Source of the DNA: Poriferisodalis sp965198245
GTDB lineage: Bacteria; Actinomycetota; Acidimicrobiia; Acidimicrobiales; Poriferisodalaceae
DNA length: 64,000 nt
Direction of reading: 5' to 3'
Assembly (NCBI RefSeq): GCF_965198245.1
Contig: NZ_OZ240249.1
Span: forward strand, 3,534,001 to 3,598,000
Part shown: positions 36,919-45,433 of the stretch, piece by piece
Numbering within the stretch: position 1 is the stretch's first letter
Layout: each line of letters begins with the position of its first letter
The notes under the pieces: generated by a model
Told to the model about the DNA's origin: nothing
Database searches by the model: none
The model's input: only the letters and a program-made list of their open reading frames with translations
Made by a program: the position numbers and the translations under genes

Positions 36919-37200
36919 CCAAGAAGGCCGTCGCCCCTTTGAGCAGATCACGCTCCATCCGCAGCTGCGCGTTCTCCCGCCGAAGCTGGGCCAGCCCCGT
37001 CCGCTCGGTCGTGGTGAGCCACTCGCGCTCGCCTCGGTCGACTCGCGTCTGACGCACACAACTGCCCAGATTCGGCGCCCCGATCCCCAAGCTCCGAGCC
37101 ACCGACGCACTGCTGCGGCCCTCATCAAGCACTAACGCCACGGCAACAGCCCTGAATTCCTTGGGAACCGATCTTCGCGAACGGCCCGGCGGCAACTCCG
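36915..37200 (-). mobile_element. IS3-type orfA remnant joined to the adhesin remnant
   Basis: The minus-strand frame within 37294-36281 encodes an IS3/IS911-like OrfA: 'VPKEFRAVAVALVLDEGRSS' and 'SVARSLGIG' (helix-turn-helix), then 'RGEREWLTTTERTGLAQLRR' and 'LRMERDLLKGATAF' (leucine zipper). It breaks off at 'AFLVRA', and no orfB follows. It is a different IS3 subgroup from the element at 42683-44231. The outer end of the original IS was not found. Confidence 0.65.
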
Positions 37201-37245
37201 GCCCCGACACAGGGAACACCACTTGGCATCTCGGTGGGCTGTGGG

Positions 37246-38310
37246 TCATGGGCTTGGCAGGGTGACGCGTGCGAAGTCGAGCGGCGGGGTGCACGAGAGA
37301 TAGGTGCCCAGTGCGTCCTGATCAGGCAGGACGAGGCTGTCGTGGTTTGTCGGCGTCGGGGAGACGAAGCGCACGACATGGGTGCTGGTGCCGCAGCCGA
37401 GCAGTTCGCCGGTTGGTGCGTGGCTGAGCCATGTCACGCCCGAGAAGCACGGCAGGTGCGCCGGATGCACGGTGATGATGAGCAGTTCGCCGTCGTGGCG
37501 GGCTTGGGCAATCCATCGCTGCCCGTCGGGGCGGACCGGTTCGCGCAGGCTGTAGGTCTGAGACTGCTCGCCCACCGCGAGGTGAAGCAGGTCTCCTTCG
37601 GTGCGAGCTTCGATGTTGGAGGCTCGTGTTGAGGCTTCGGTCGTGAGTTGTTCGGTGGGCTGTTCTGTTGGGTGCGCTCCGCCGCTCCACGCGAGCCAGT
37701 ATGTGGATGGGTTGGTGCCGTCGGTGGTGCCGACCTCGATGCCGTCTGGGCCGTGCACCACGACTGCTGTCTGGCCGAGGCAGTCCGTCTCGAAGCCGGG
37801 AAGCCACACCTCGGAATCTGCGTTGCCGGTCGAGGGCCAGTGCCAGTAGCGAACGAACCAATGCGGTTCCCGATCGTCGGCGCTGTACCAGAGCTGGATC
37901 AGTCCTGTGAAGGGCCACTCGGGCGTGCGGCCTGTGCTGAAACTCGGCGCACCAGGCGGTCGGCTGAGGTCTTGTTCATCGGAAGCGTCCTCGCCCTCTG
38001 GGTCGCTGTCTTGGGCGTCGTCGGTGTCGACGTCAGCCGCTGTGGTTGCAGGAACCGTGTCGGCGTCGTCTGCGCTTGCAGGCGCTCTTTCCGTCGGAGC
38101 CGGAGCGGTGGATGCCGGCTCTGCTGACAGCGCAGTCGTCTGTGTCGGAGCAGCCGATGTGGCGGGGGCTGCTGTGGTCGCGGTCAGAAGCGACGTTCGG
38201 GAGGTGTCGGCTTGCGACGCCGCCGGCGAGGTGGCCGTCGGCTCCGCACCGGTGCAGCCGCTGAGGACCGCCAGCGCGACCAGCACCGACAAGGCGCGCA
38301 GTCGCGACAT
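37246..38310 (-). CDS. WPF-family lipoprotein L3
   Basis: A 354-residue lipoprotein: signal 'MSRLRALSVLVALAVLSGC' with lipobox LSGC. A Thr/Ala/Ser/Asp-rich linker of about 100 residues comes next, then the shared domain. Hallmarks are 'TPEWPFTGLIQLWYS', 'LPGFETDCLGQTAVVVHG', 'CFSGVTWLSHAPTGELLGCG' and 'VLPDQDALGTYLSC'. Related to L1 (44311-45369) and L2 (48343-49452). The domain has paired Cys before 'SGVTW' and in 'LGCG'. Translation is coupled to S3: its ATG shares one base with the S3 stop (TGATG). Function unknown. Confidence 0.8.
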   Translation of the reverse strand: MSRLRALSVLVALAVLSGCTGAEPTATSPAASQADTSRTSLLTATTAAPATSAAPTQTTALSAEPASTAPAPTERAPASADDADTVPATTAADVDTDDAQDSDPEGEDASDEQDLSRPPGAPSFSTGRTPEWPFTGLIQLWYSADDREPHWFVRYWHWPSTGNADSEVWLPGFETDCLGQTAVVVHGPDGIEVGTTDGTNPSTYWLAWSGGAHPTEQPTEQLTTEASTRASNIEARTEGDLLHLAVGEQSQTYSLREPVRPDGQRWIAQARHDGELLIITVHPAHLPCFSGVTWLSHAPTGELLGCGTSTHVVRFVSPTPTNHDSLVLPDQDALGTYLSCTPPLDFARVTLPSP

Positions 38311-39230
38311 CAGTCGGGCGCTCCTTCAGGCGCACCGCTCCTGTCGAGCTTGCCCAGGTCGAATCCGTCGCACACCTTGTCGGAAAATGGCTCGGGAAGC
38401 TCAAGGGTGGCAAGCGACGACGGCCCGACGAAGACCGGCGAAGGACCCCCTAAGGTATGGAAGCACGCCACCAGTTCGCCGGTGCGGCCGTCGACGACAT
38501 AAGCGTCCTCTGCTTGGCAGGCGGGTTCGGAATACCGCACCTCGAAGCCGTAGTAGAACCCCGCCGCGCCCAGTCCGCCGCCTCTCGTCCCCCAGATGCG
38601 TTCATCGTCGTCGGGTTCGGCCTCGAACGCCTGCTCGCCTCTTTGCGGGTCAACAAGCGCCAGCCCGTGCCGCTCGGTATCGAAATCGTACAAAAACGAG
38701 AAGTACGCGACCTCCTGCGAGTTGTCCACTCGCAGGACGCTGTATTGCATCCTCGCTTCCAGATTCCCACTGTCGCTGCCGTGGTCGAACTGGTCCTCGG
38801 CGGACGTGTAGAAGTCGACAAAGCCCGCGCTATGGAGGACCGGGTAGGCATCGTCGCCCCACGGGACGACGAACTCCAAGCGCTGACCCTCCAAGGAATC
38901 CAGCGAATAGAAGACTCTGTGCCGATCTGCCGAGAATTCCGAAGGGCAATAGGTGGACCAATATCGCTGGTCCAAACCGACCTCGCTAAGAGCACCCGTC
39001 TCGGAATCCCAATACACAAAGACGTTGCTCTCACGTTCCGGGTCGTACTGCAAACCGACAATTCCGACAAAAGGCCACGGTGGCGCAGTCCCCTCATCGG
39101 AAGCGGCCCGCGGCTCGCTCGCGCCTGACGCATCGTCCTCGGACTGCGCAGACACCGACGCCTGCCCGACCGTCAACAGCGCCATGAGGGCGAATACCAC
39201 CCCGACCGCAGTCGCCCGAACGCGTCTCAT
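38310..39230 (-). CDS. WPF-family secreted protein S3
   Basis: A 306-residue protein with a Sec signal peptide ('MRRVRATAVGVVFALMALLT', cleavage likely after 'VSA'). The mature part begins with an acidic linker, then 'TAPPWPFVGIVGLQYD', 'EFVVPWGDDAYPVL' and near the end 'CQAEDAYVVDGRTGELVACF', followed by 'GPSPVFVGP'. The order of these blocks matches S1 and S2, and the WPF and C-terminal Cys blocks also match the L lipoproteins. Coupled to L3 downstream. No known enzyme motif. Confidence 0.78.
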   Translation of the reverse strand: MRRVRATAVGVVFALMALLTVGQASVSAQSEDDASGASEPRAASDEGTAPPWPFVGIVGLQYDPERESNVFVYWDSETGALSEVGLDQRYWSTYCPSEFSADRHRVFYSLDSLEGQRLEFVVPWGDDAYPVLHSAGFVDFYTSAEDQFDHGSDSGNLEARMQYSVLRVDNSQEVAYFSFLYDFDTERHGLALVDPQRGEQAFEAEPDDDERIWGTRGGGLGAAGFYYGFEVRYSEPACQAEDAYVVDGRTGELVACFHTLGGPSPVFVGPSSLATLELPEPFSDKVCDGFDLGKLDRSGAPEGAPD

Positions 39231-39288
39231 GGGCAGACCACCCGCGCCGACGCCGCATGCATCCGGCCGGCGCGTCGGCTGGTTGCTG

Positions 39289-42246
39289 TCATGGTCTGCT
39301 TGTTCTCATCAGTCGTAGCTCTCCATTCCCGAGCGGCTCCCACAGCACACCTCCGAGGCGGCCCCAGCATGTGATGTCTCCGGTCTTGCTGAGGGCGCAC
39401 GCGTGCAATTGGCCGACGGAGAGGTCCACGAACTCACCGGTCGGGGCATCGGAGCGGAAGCCGGGTCTGCCCCAGCAGGTGATGGTCGTGTCCGAGCGGA
39501 TTCCGCAGGTGAGGTCGGTGCCGGCTGCGATCTTGACGAATGTGCCGCTGGGCGGCGATGCCTCCCCCTCAGCGTCGAAGCCCCAGCAGACGACCTCGCC
39601 GCCGACGCGGATTCCGCAAGTATGGAACGGGCCTGCTGCGATCTGTTCGAAGCGGCCTTGGGGCGGGCTTGACTGGCCATCGGAGTCCAGTCCCCAGCAG
39701 ACGATTTCCTGCTTTTCGTCGAGCGCACAGGAGTGCCTCTGGCCGCTGGCGACTGCGGTGAAGCGACCCTCGGGAGGCTCTCGGAGTCCGTGGTCGAACG
39801 TTCCCCAGCACTTGAGCGTCTCGTCTGGGCGGATTCCGCAGACATGGGCTCCTCCGGTGGAGACCGATGTGTAGCTCTCGGGCAGCAAGTCCAAGCCCAG
39901 GTGGTAAAGGTCGCCCCAGCATCGGCCCGAACCGTCGGTCAGCAGCGCGCAGGAATGCACATAGGTGCCAAGGTCGACTTGCGCGAACTCGCCTGCGGGC
40001 AGCGTCGGCAGGCCGGTCGCTTCGGCTCCCCAGCATGAGAGCGCCTTGTCTTCGCGGATTCCGCATGAGTACCAGTCGGAGGACGAGACCGACGTGTACT
40101 GGTGCCCGGTCGTCGAAGCTCGGCCCCCGAAATTGCGGCCCCAGCATGTGACCTCGCCCTGGGCGTCTATGGCGCACGAAGTCGAAGACCCGGCATAGAT
40201 CTCGATGAACTCGCCCTCTGGCGGGTCCACTTGCTCAATGCCATAGTGATGCCAGCATGCGATGGTGCCGTCCGGTCTGAGACCGCAAGCGCGGCCATCC
40301 CCGAGAGCGACGTCGGCGAACGCGGCGTACACCGGCTCGGGTCCGGCGTCCGGCTTGTCGGCCCAGCATGTGACGAAGCCGCCTTGCCGTATCCCGCACG
40401 ACTTGTACGCCCAAGATGCCAGTCCGACATACCGGCTGCCTCGCACAGCAGGCTGCCAGGGCTGATACTCCTCAAAGGCACTCCAGCAGACGATCACACC
40501 GTCGTCGCGAAGGGCGCAGGTGTGCTCGGATCCTGCGGAGACATCCACATAGTCTCCGTCTGGCGTGTCGAGCAGGGTGCCCGTCCGGTTCAGCCAGCAG
40601 TCGACGCTCTTGTCGTCGCGCAACCCGCATGTGTGCGACTGTCCGGCCGTGAGCAACGCAAAGGTGCCGCCCGGGATGGCGGCCGGACCCACAGGGTCGC
40701 CCCATCGAGGGTCGCGTTCTTCGGAGTTCGGCCCCCAGCACACGGCCGTGCGCTGCAGCGTCAAGGCACAGGCATGATTCGGGCCGGCAACCACTGAGAC
40801 AAATCTGCCCGGTGGCGCCACTGCGTCGATGAACTCGTCGTACTCGTGGTACCACTGCAAGAACGACCCGAAACAGCGGATCGTCGAATCGGCCTGCAAC
40901 ATGCACATGAAGCTGTCGCCGATGCCGATACGGCGTGCTCGGGCGCCTATCGCGCCAGTCTCGCCGTCGACATCCACCGCATCATGACCCGGAAGCTGGA
41001 CCGATTCGCGGCCGGGTCCGAACTGGCCGCGAGGCGTCGATCCGACTCTCCCGCCATAGCAGCCGACGTTGCCATTGACGGTGAGAGCGCAGCGGCCGTG
41101 AGTGGTGGCCGCGACAGCGACGTATCGAACGGACGGGACCGCTGAGACTTGACGCGTCAAGCCCTCGTATCCCCAGCACACGAGAACGCCGTCGAGCGTC
41201 ACGGCACAGCCTTGATTTCCCGCCGCGGAGACTGAGAGAAACTCCCCGTACGGGAAAGTGCCGAACCATTGGCGGAATAGGTCGCGGTCCCAGCAAGCAA
41301 GAGAACGATCAAGACGAATCGCGCACGATCCGCCGACACTGATGAACTCTCCGCTCGCCGGATGAACCCGGTCCTCGTCGATCAGTCCCCAGCAGACGAG
41401 ATCGCCGCCAACGCGCACCCCGCAGGTGTGCTCGTCCCTCGCCGCGATCGAAACAAACTTGCCGTCAGGAACGCGTGCGTTCTCCGGCGCATCCTCGCGG
41501 TAGTGGAAGCTGCCCCAGCAAGCGACGGTCGCATCGGTACCAATAGCGCACGCATGACGCCCGCCGACAGTGACACTTGTGAATTCTCCGTCCGGGGTCG
41601 GGACTTCGAGGCCGCCAAGGCGCTCTGAGCCCCAGCACACGAGCGACTTGTCAGCGCGGATGGCACACGCCAGATCGTTTCCAACAGAGATCGCGGTGAA
41701 TACCCCACGAGGCGGCCACGCCAGGCGATTCGGATGCGTCCCCCAACACACGATGTGACCCTCAGACGTCAATGCACACCAGTAGTTGGCGTGCCCAGCG
41801 AGAACGCCGCCGCCCGACATCGAAGGATCAAGAGCCATCCGCAGCACCGCCAATTCCTCCGGCGTGAGTTTCACCGGCCGGGCGTCGTGCTCGTCCTCCG
41901 CGACCACATCGGCCGCGTCCGGCGCAGCGCTCACCTCGGCGTCGGGCCGTACCGCGCGGTTGTCGTCCGGGACTGCCGCCACGCCGCCGCCGACAACCCC
42001 AACAGAACCTGACACCCGGTCCGGCCCCAGCCGGTCTAGCGAAGCCGCACCAGATGTCGCCGCAGGCTCGGCCGTGACTTCCGCTGCGGCAGAGGTCTCG
42101 GAAGTCGGCGTCGTCGCATCCTGCCGCCCAGCACTGCCGTTGCTGCACGCTGACACGACGAGCGCGCCGATCACCATTGCGGCGGCGATGCGCACCCTGC
42201 GGCTGCGGCGGCAAGCCCGCAATGCCCTCTCGCTCATGCCGCTCAT
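39289..42246 (-). CDS. RCC1-repeat lipoprotein
   Basis: A protein of about 985 residues with a lipobox signal ('AAAMVIGALVVSAC') and a 100-residue Ser/Thr/Ala/Asp linker. Roughly 21 RCC1-like repeats of about 38 residues follow, each with a Cys near 'HACAI/CGIR' and a second in a CWG-type motif. It should form several beta-propellers displayed on the outer face of the membrane. It differs from the RCC1 protein at 20093-23065 in its lipid anchor and in lacking the Cys/His-rich N-terminal repeats. The start (ATG 42246, or 42237) overlaps the stop of the adhesin-remnant frame as ATGA, suggesting it was once the next gene in that operon. Confidence 0.83.
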   Translation of the reverse strand: MSGMSERALRACRRSRRVRIAAAMVIGALVVSACSNGSAGRQDATTPTSETSAAAEVTAEPAATSGAASLDRLGPDRVSGSVGVVGGGVAAVPDDNRAVRPDAEVSAAPDAADVVAEDEHDARPVKLTPEELAVLRMALDPSMSGGGVLAGHANYWCALTSEGHIVCWGTHPNRLAWPPRGVFTAISVGNDLACAIRADKSLVCWGSERLGGLEVPTPDGEFTSVTVGGRHACAIGTDATVACWGSFHYREDAPENARVPDGKFVSIAARDEHTCGVRVGGDLVCWGLIDEDRVHPASGEFISVGGSCAIRLDRSLACWDRDLFRQWFGTFPYGEFLSVSAAGNQGCAVTLDGVLVCWGYEGLTRQVSAVPSVRYVAVAATTHGRCALTVNGNVGCYGGRVGSTPRGQFGPGRESVQLPGHDAVDVDGETGAIGARARRIGIGDSFMCMLQADSTIRCFGSFLQWYHEYDEFIDAVAPPGRFVSVVAGPNHACALTLQRTAVCWGPNSEERDPRWGDPVGPAAIPGGTFALLTAGQSHTCGLRDDKSVDCWLNRTGTLLDTPDGDYVDVSAGSEHTCALRDDGVIVCWSAFEEYQPWQPAVRGSRYVGLASWAYKSCGIRQGGFVTCWADKPDAGPEPVYAAFADVALGDGRACGLRPDGTIACWHHYGIEQVDPPEGEFIEIYAGSSTSCAIDAQGEVTCWGRNFGGRASTTGHQYTSVSSSDWYSCGIREDKALSCWGAEATGLPTLPAGEFAQVDLGTYVHSCALLTDGSGRCWGDLYHLGLDLLPESYTSVSTGGAHVCGIRPDETLKCWGTFDHGLREPPEGRFTAVASGQRHSCALDEKQEIVCWGLDSDGQSSPPQGRFEQIAAGPFHTCGIRVGGEVVCWGFDAEGEASPPSGTFVKIAAGTDLTCGIRSDTTITCWGRPGFRSDAPTGEFVDLSVGQLHACALSKTGDITCWGRLGGVLWEPLGNGELRLMRTSRP

Positions 42247-42682
42247 CTCATTTCTGCCGAGCCGCGCACGATCCCATGACGCACTCCGATCGTCGCTTTT
42301 GTCCTCATCGTGCCCACACCGCAGAAACCAAGCTCTGAACTGACCCCAGTCCGGCACGCCGCAAACATCACGCGGCTTCCTCGGCTTCGTGAGCCGCTGA
42401 GGATGTCCGCTGGGCTGCTTGTGCTACCTGGTCGAGCGTGCCCGCCTGTGTGGAACCCTGTCGCCCAGTGCGAGGTGACGGTGTGGGTGCTGGTGTGTCC
42501 TGACACGGTGAACGCGAGCGTGGCGGTGGTGGTGCGGGCTTTGTCGGGGGTGACCCCCAGGGTGGCGAAAAGACCGCTGCCCTCAGCAGTCGCGTCGAGC
42601 GGCTGGTAGGTGAAGTTCACGTTCGTGGTCCGGCCCACGGTCGCGGTGTCTTCGGCTGTGGCGGTGGTGGCCTTGAGGTGTT
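42243..42682 (-). pseudogene. Adhesin remnant on the left side of the IS3-type element
   Basis: About 146 codons continuing an adhesin-like frame right up to the IS end. 'TATVGRTTNVNFTYQPLDA' matches the 'TTVNFNYWPV' segment after the last PPC domain of the giant protein. 'ARTTTATLAFTVSGHTSTHT' is a further beta-repeat. The last 45 codons look out of character and end at TGA 42243, overlapping the RCC1 lipoprotein start. The upstream piece lies beyond the IS at 44232-44308. Confidence 0.6.
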
Positions 42683-42770
42683 TCTGACTCTTCGCGACGG
42701 GTTGGGGTTGGGTTCAGACTGCGTCGGTGGGTTGCTGGCGGGTTGTGGTTGGTGAGAGTAGTGGTCTGGG

Positions 42771-43823
42771 TCATCGTTGGCTCCGGTGCCAGGCTCGGCG
42801 TTGTTGGTCGGCGGTGTGCATCCCGTGCTGGCGGGCGGCGCGGATGGTGTCGCCGCGGCCGTCGTGTTCGTCGTTGGGGGTGAGGTAGCCGATGGCTTCG
42901 TGCAGCCGGACGCTGTTGTGGTGGGCTCGGATCCGTTCGAGTTCGGCGGTGAGCACGGTCGGGTCGGTGATCGTGGTCAGGTGGGGGTGCTCGCGTTTGG
43001 CGTGGCCCCACAGCGACTCGATCCAGGCCTGGTCGGTCGGTGTGGAGGGGCGGCCGAAGTGTTGAGCGATCGAGCACAGGGCCATGAACCGGCGGGTCTC
43101 GTTGGCGCGCATCTCGGTGCCGTTGTCCGAGATCGCCAGCAGCAACGGGATCGTGGTGTCGTCGGGCGGTTCGGCGTCGGGGTCGTCGAGGCGTGCCCGC
43201 AGCTCGTTGGTGAGCAGCCCTTCGTTGTCGAGACCGCGGCTGAACAGGACCCGGGCGGCGACCGAGTCGGGGTTGGCTGTGAGGTGGGTGGAGATCCATT
43301 TGCGGCTGACGAGGTCGACGATCGCGTACGCGTGCTTGGCGGCAGCGCAGCGTTCGAACTGGGAGCCGTCCCAGCACCACAGCTGGTTCGGGCGCCATTC
43401 ATGCCAGGCCGGCCACGGCGTCTTCACGCTGCGCGCGGGCCGCGGATCTCCTTGCAGGGCAAGGCCGTGACGGGCCAGGACCCGATCCACTGTCGATGGC
43501 GATACCCACACTCGCTGTTCGTAGGAGCCGCGGTGGGCGAGCTTGCGGTGCGAGCGGTCGATGTCGCCCCAGTCATCGAACAGCGCCAAGATCTCGGCCT
43601 CTTCGCACTCGAGGAGCCCATGGATCGGGTTCCCGCCCGCAGCGAGATCCTCGAGGCGGCCGGCGGCTCGGCGTTGTCGCCAGCGCCACACCCTGGCCCG
43701 GTCGACCTCGAGGGCCGCGCAGGCCCGGGTGAGACTCCAGCCGGCGCGCACAGCGTCGTCGATCAAGCCGAGCAGCGCTGCTTTGGCGGCCCCGTCGACG
43801 CGGGCGGGGATCGGGCCGCTCAT
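42771..43823 (-). CDS. IS3-like transposase OrfB (rve integrase domain)
   Basis: 350 residues. An N-terminal helix-turn-helix region ('RAGWSLTRACAALEVDRARV', then 'WRWRQRR') precedes the DDE core. The core shows Asp in 'LWCWDGSQFE', Asp in 'LLAISDNGTEM' and Glu in 'AWIESLWGHAKREHPHL'. The ATG at 43823 overlaps the OrfA stop as ATGA, so coupling or a programmed frameshift could link them. The frame is open further upstream, antisense to nothing useful, and that part is ignored. Confidence 0.88.
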   Translation of the reverse strand: MSGPIPARVDGAAKAALLGLIDDAVRAGWSLTRACAALEVDRARVWRWRQRRAAGRLEDLAAGGNPIHGLLECEEAEILALFDDWGDIDRSHRKLAHRGSYEQRVWVSPSTVDRVLARHGLALQGDPRPARSVKTPWPAWHEWRPNQLWCWDGSQFERCAAAKHAYAIVDLVSRKWISTHLTANPDSVAARVLFSRGLDNEGLLTNELRARLDDPDAEPPDDTTIPLLLAISDNGTEMRANETRRFMALCSIAQHFGRPSTPTDQAWIESLWGHAKREHPHLTTITDPTVLTAELERIRAHHNSVRLHEAIGYLTPNDEHDGRGDTIRAARQHGMHTADQQRRAWHRSQR

Positions 43824-44149
43824 CCCCAGTGCGATTTTCCCCGCAGCACCGCCAACTCGACCGCCTGCTCGATCACCGTGGACTGGAGCCGTTCGACTTC
43901 GGCGCGCAACGCGGCCGCCTCCGACGCCTCGGCGCGGGACTGGCGCGGCCGGCCCGGCCTGGAGGCCTGCAAAGCGGCGATCGCCCCGTCGCGAGCCACA
44001 GCGCGCAGCCGAGCGACCACCGAGCGATCCACCCCCGCCTCGGCCGCGGCGTCCGCTTGGGAAATCTGCCCCGACAGCATCCGCACCCACAAGTCGTACT
44101 TCTGCTCCGCTGTCAGCATCCGCTTCGGCTCTCGCTGCATCGACGTCAT
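43820..44149 (-). CDS. IS3-like transposase OrfA
   Basis: 109 residues with a helix-turn-helix ('LTAEQKYDLWVRMLSGQISQ', then 'ADAAAEAGVDRSVVARLRA') and a C-terminal leucine-rich coiled coil ('AALRAEVERLQSTVIEQAVE'). This is the usual OrfA plan for DNA binding and dimerisation. Start at ATG 44149 or 44140. Confidence 0.82.
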   Translation of the reverse strand: MTSMQREPKRMLTAEQKYDLWVRMLSGQISQADAAAEAGVDRSVVARLRAVARDGAIAALQASRPGRPRQSRAEASEAAALRAEVERLQSTVIEQAVELAVLRGKSHWG

Positions 44150-44231
44150 CGTTGACGGCCTCCATGATCAAGGCCAGCCACCATCTCAGATGCAACCTGA
44201 AAGAACCAGAATCCCGTCGCGTTAAGTCAGA

Positions 44232-44308
44232 CGCAACACGGCCTCGATCGTGTAGCGGCCCGCGGCGAGGAGCACCTGCGACAGGCGAGCGTGGTCGACG
44301 GGCACGAT
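44232..44308 (-). pseudogene. Short PPC-domain remnant on the right side of the IS3-type element
   Basis: About 25 codons read 'VDHARLSQVLLAAGRYTIEA', nearly identical in pattern to the PPC domain end in the 36181-36918 remnant ('DKARLSEVLLAAGRYTIEAT'). The piece begins 2 bases after the L1 stop and is cut by the IS at 44231. It shows that an adhesin gene once lay immediately downstream of L1. Confidence 0.65.
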
Positions 44309-44310
44309 GC

Positions 44311-45369
44311 TCAAGGCGCGAGCCGACGGTCCTCGGTGAACGGCAAGTCAGTCAGCTCCAGCCGCGAAGCGCAGCCCAAGTAAGTGCCCACATCATCTGG
44401 CCCAGGCAATACCAACTCCCCCGTCAGCCGGTCCGCAGGCCCAACAAACTTGGTAGCCCACGTATTCGCGCCACATGCCGCCACCTCGCCCGTCTCTGCG
44501 ACGCTCAGCCAAGTCACACCCGAAAAACACTCATGATTGGCCGGGTGCACAGTCAGCACGAACAACGGCCCGTCACGGCGTGCCTGCACGCTCCACAAAT
44601 CACCGTCAGGCCGCGCGGGGTCGCGCATCGAATAGGTCACCTGCTGGGCACCCGAAGCAAGCCGAACCGCATCGCCCACAGAACTGGCCGCCACCGTCGA
44701 AGGCCGGGTCTCGAACTCCGCGAGCAATTCCTGCGACGGCACAGCCAGCCGCTGCGCCGATTCGCCCCACCGCACCAAGAACGAGCCCGGCACCGAACCA
44801 GCCGCCTCTCCTACCTCGAGGCCCTTCGCGCCGTGGGACACCAGCCCCACACTGCCCAAGCAATCGACCTCCATACCCGGCAGCGGCACTGGCGGATACG
44901 TCTCGGCAGGCTCAGCCCACGACCAATAACGCAGCCACCACACCGCGCCCGCCTCGCCAGACGCCCTTTCGCCCGCGTTGGCCCACAACTGCACGACACC
45001 CGCAAACGGCCAGTTAGGAGCCACACCCTCCACAAACTGCGGCCGCTTCAGCGCTGATCCAGACGTCTCCAGTGGAGACGAAGTAGCTGGCGTCGAACTC
45101 ACCGGCACCGGGCCAGCAGCATCCTCGATACCGTTGGCCGCTGTCTCCCCCTGCTCGCCTGCCTCAAGCGCAAGCGATACATCCGCACCCGACCTCCCCG
45201 CATCGACGGCAGTACCTGACGGCGCTCGCGCAGTCGACGAGATCGTCGCCTCCTCAGCGACAGGCTCTGAGCCAGAACACCCCGGCACTAGCAGCAACAT
45301 TGACCACGACGCACTGATACAGCACACACGGTGGATCCGTCGCCACCGCCTCTTGCTCGTCTCGCGCAT
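44311..45369 (-). CDS. WPF-family lipoprotein L1 (cassette 1)
   Basis: A 352-residue lipoprotein: Arg-rich N-terminus, hydrophobic 'CCISASWSMLLLVPGC' with a lipobox-like VPGC, and a linker of about 90 residues. The domain follows with 'APNWPFAGVVQLWANAGE', 'LPGMEVDCLGSVGLVSHG', 'NHECFSGVTWLSVAETGEV', 'GANTWATKFVGP' and 'LPGPDDVGTYLGCAS'. It is close to L2 over the whole domain (roughly 60% identical by eye) and less close to L3. Start at ATG 45369; the TTG further out is less likely. Last gene of cassette 1. Confidence 0.82.
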   Translation of the reverse strand: MRETSKRRWRRIHRVCCISASWSMLLLVPGCSGSEPVAEEATISSTARAPSGTAVDAGRSGADVSLALEAGEQGETAANGIEDAAGPVPVSSTPATSSPLETSGSALKRPQFVEGVAPNWPFAGVVQLWANAGERASGEAGAVWWLRYWSWAEPAETYPPVPLPGMEVDCLGSVGLVSHGAKGLEVGEAAGSVPGSFLVRWGESAQRLAVPSQELLAEFETRPSTVAASSVGDAVRLASGAQQVTYSMRDPARPDGDLWSVQARRDGPLFVLTVHPANHECFSGVTWLSVAETGEVAACGANTWATKFVGPADRLTGELVLPGPDDVGTYLGCASRLELTDLPFTEDRRLAP

Positions 45370-45433
45370 TCTCGGTCCCAATTCCTAACTCCCTCTCAGG
45401 GGTTCCGATATTGCCTTGTGCACTGCACAATCG

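Larger units (their letters stand above)
42683..44231 (-). mobile_element. IS3-like insertion sequence, about 1.55 kb, orfA plus orfB
   Basis: Terminal inverted repeats share TCTGACT, three variable bases and CGCGACGGG (42683-42701 and 44213-44231; 16 of 19 positions). The outer two bases may be flank, since IS3 ends start with TG. No target duplication is seen, and the adhesin fragments on either side do not join without a gap. A deletion or rearrangement therefore followed or accompanied insertion. Both transposase genes look intact. Confidence 0.8.

Noticed and set aside
42777..44225. 482-codon plus-strand open frame across the IS3-like element
   Set aside because: Antisense to OrfA and OrfB, whose DDE residues and overlap are clear. 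The plus-strand product resembles no family.
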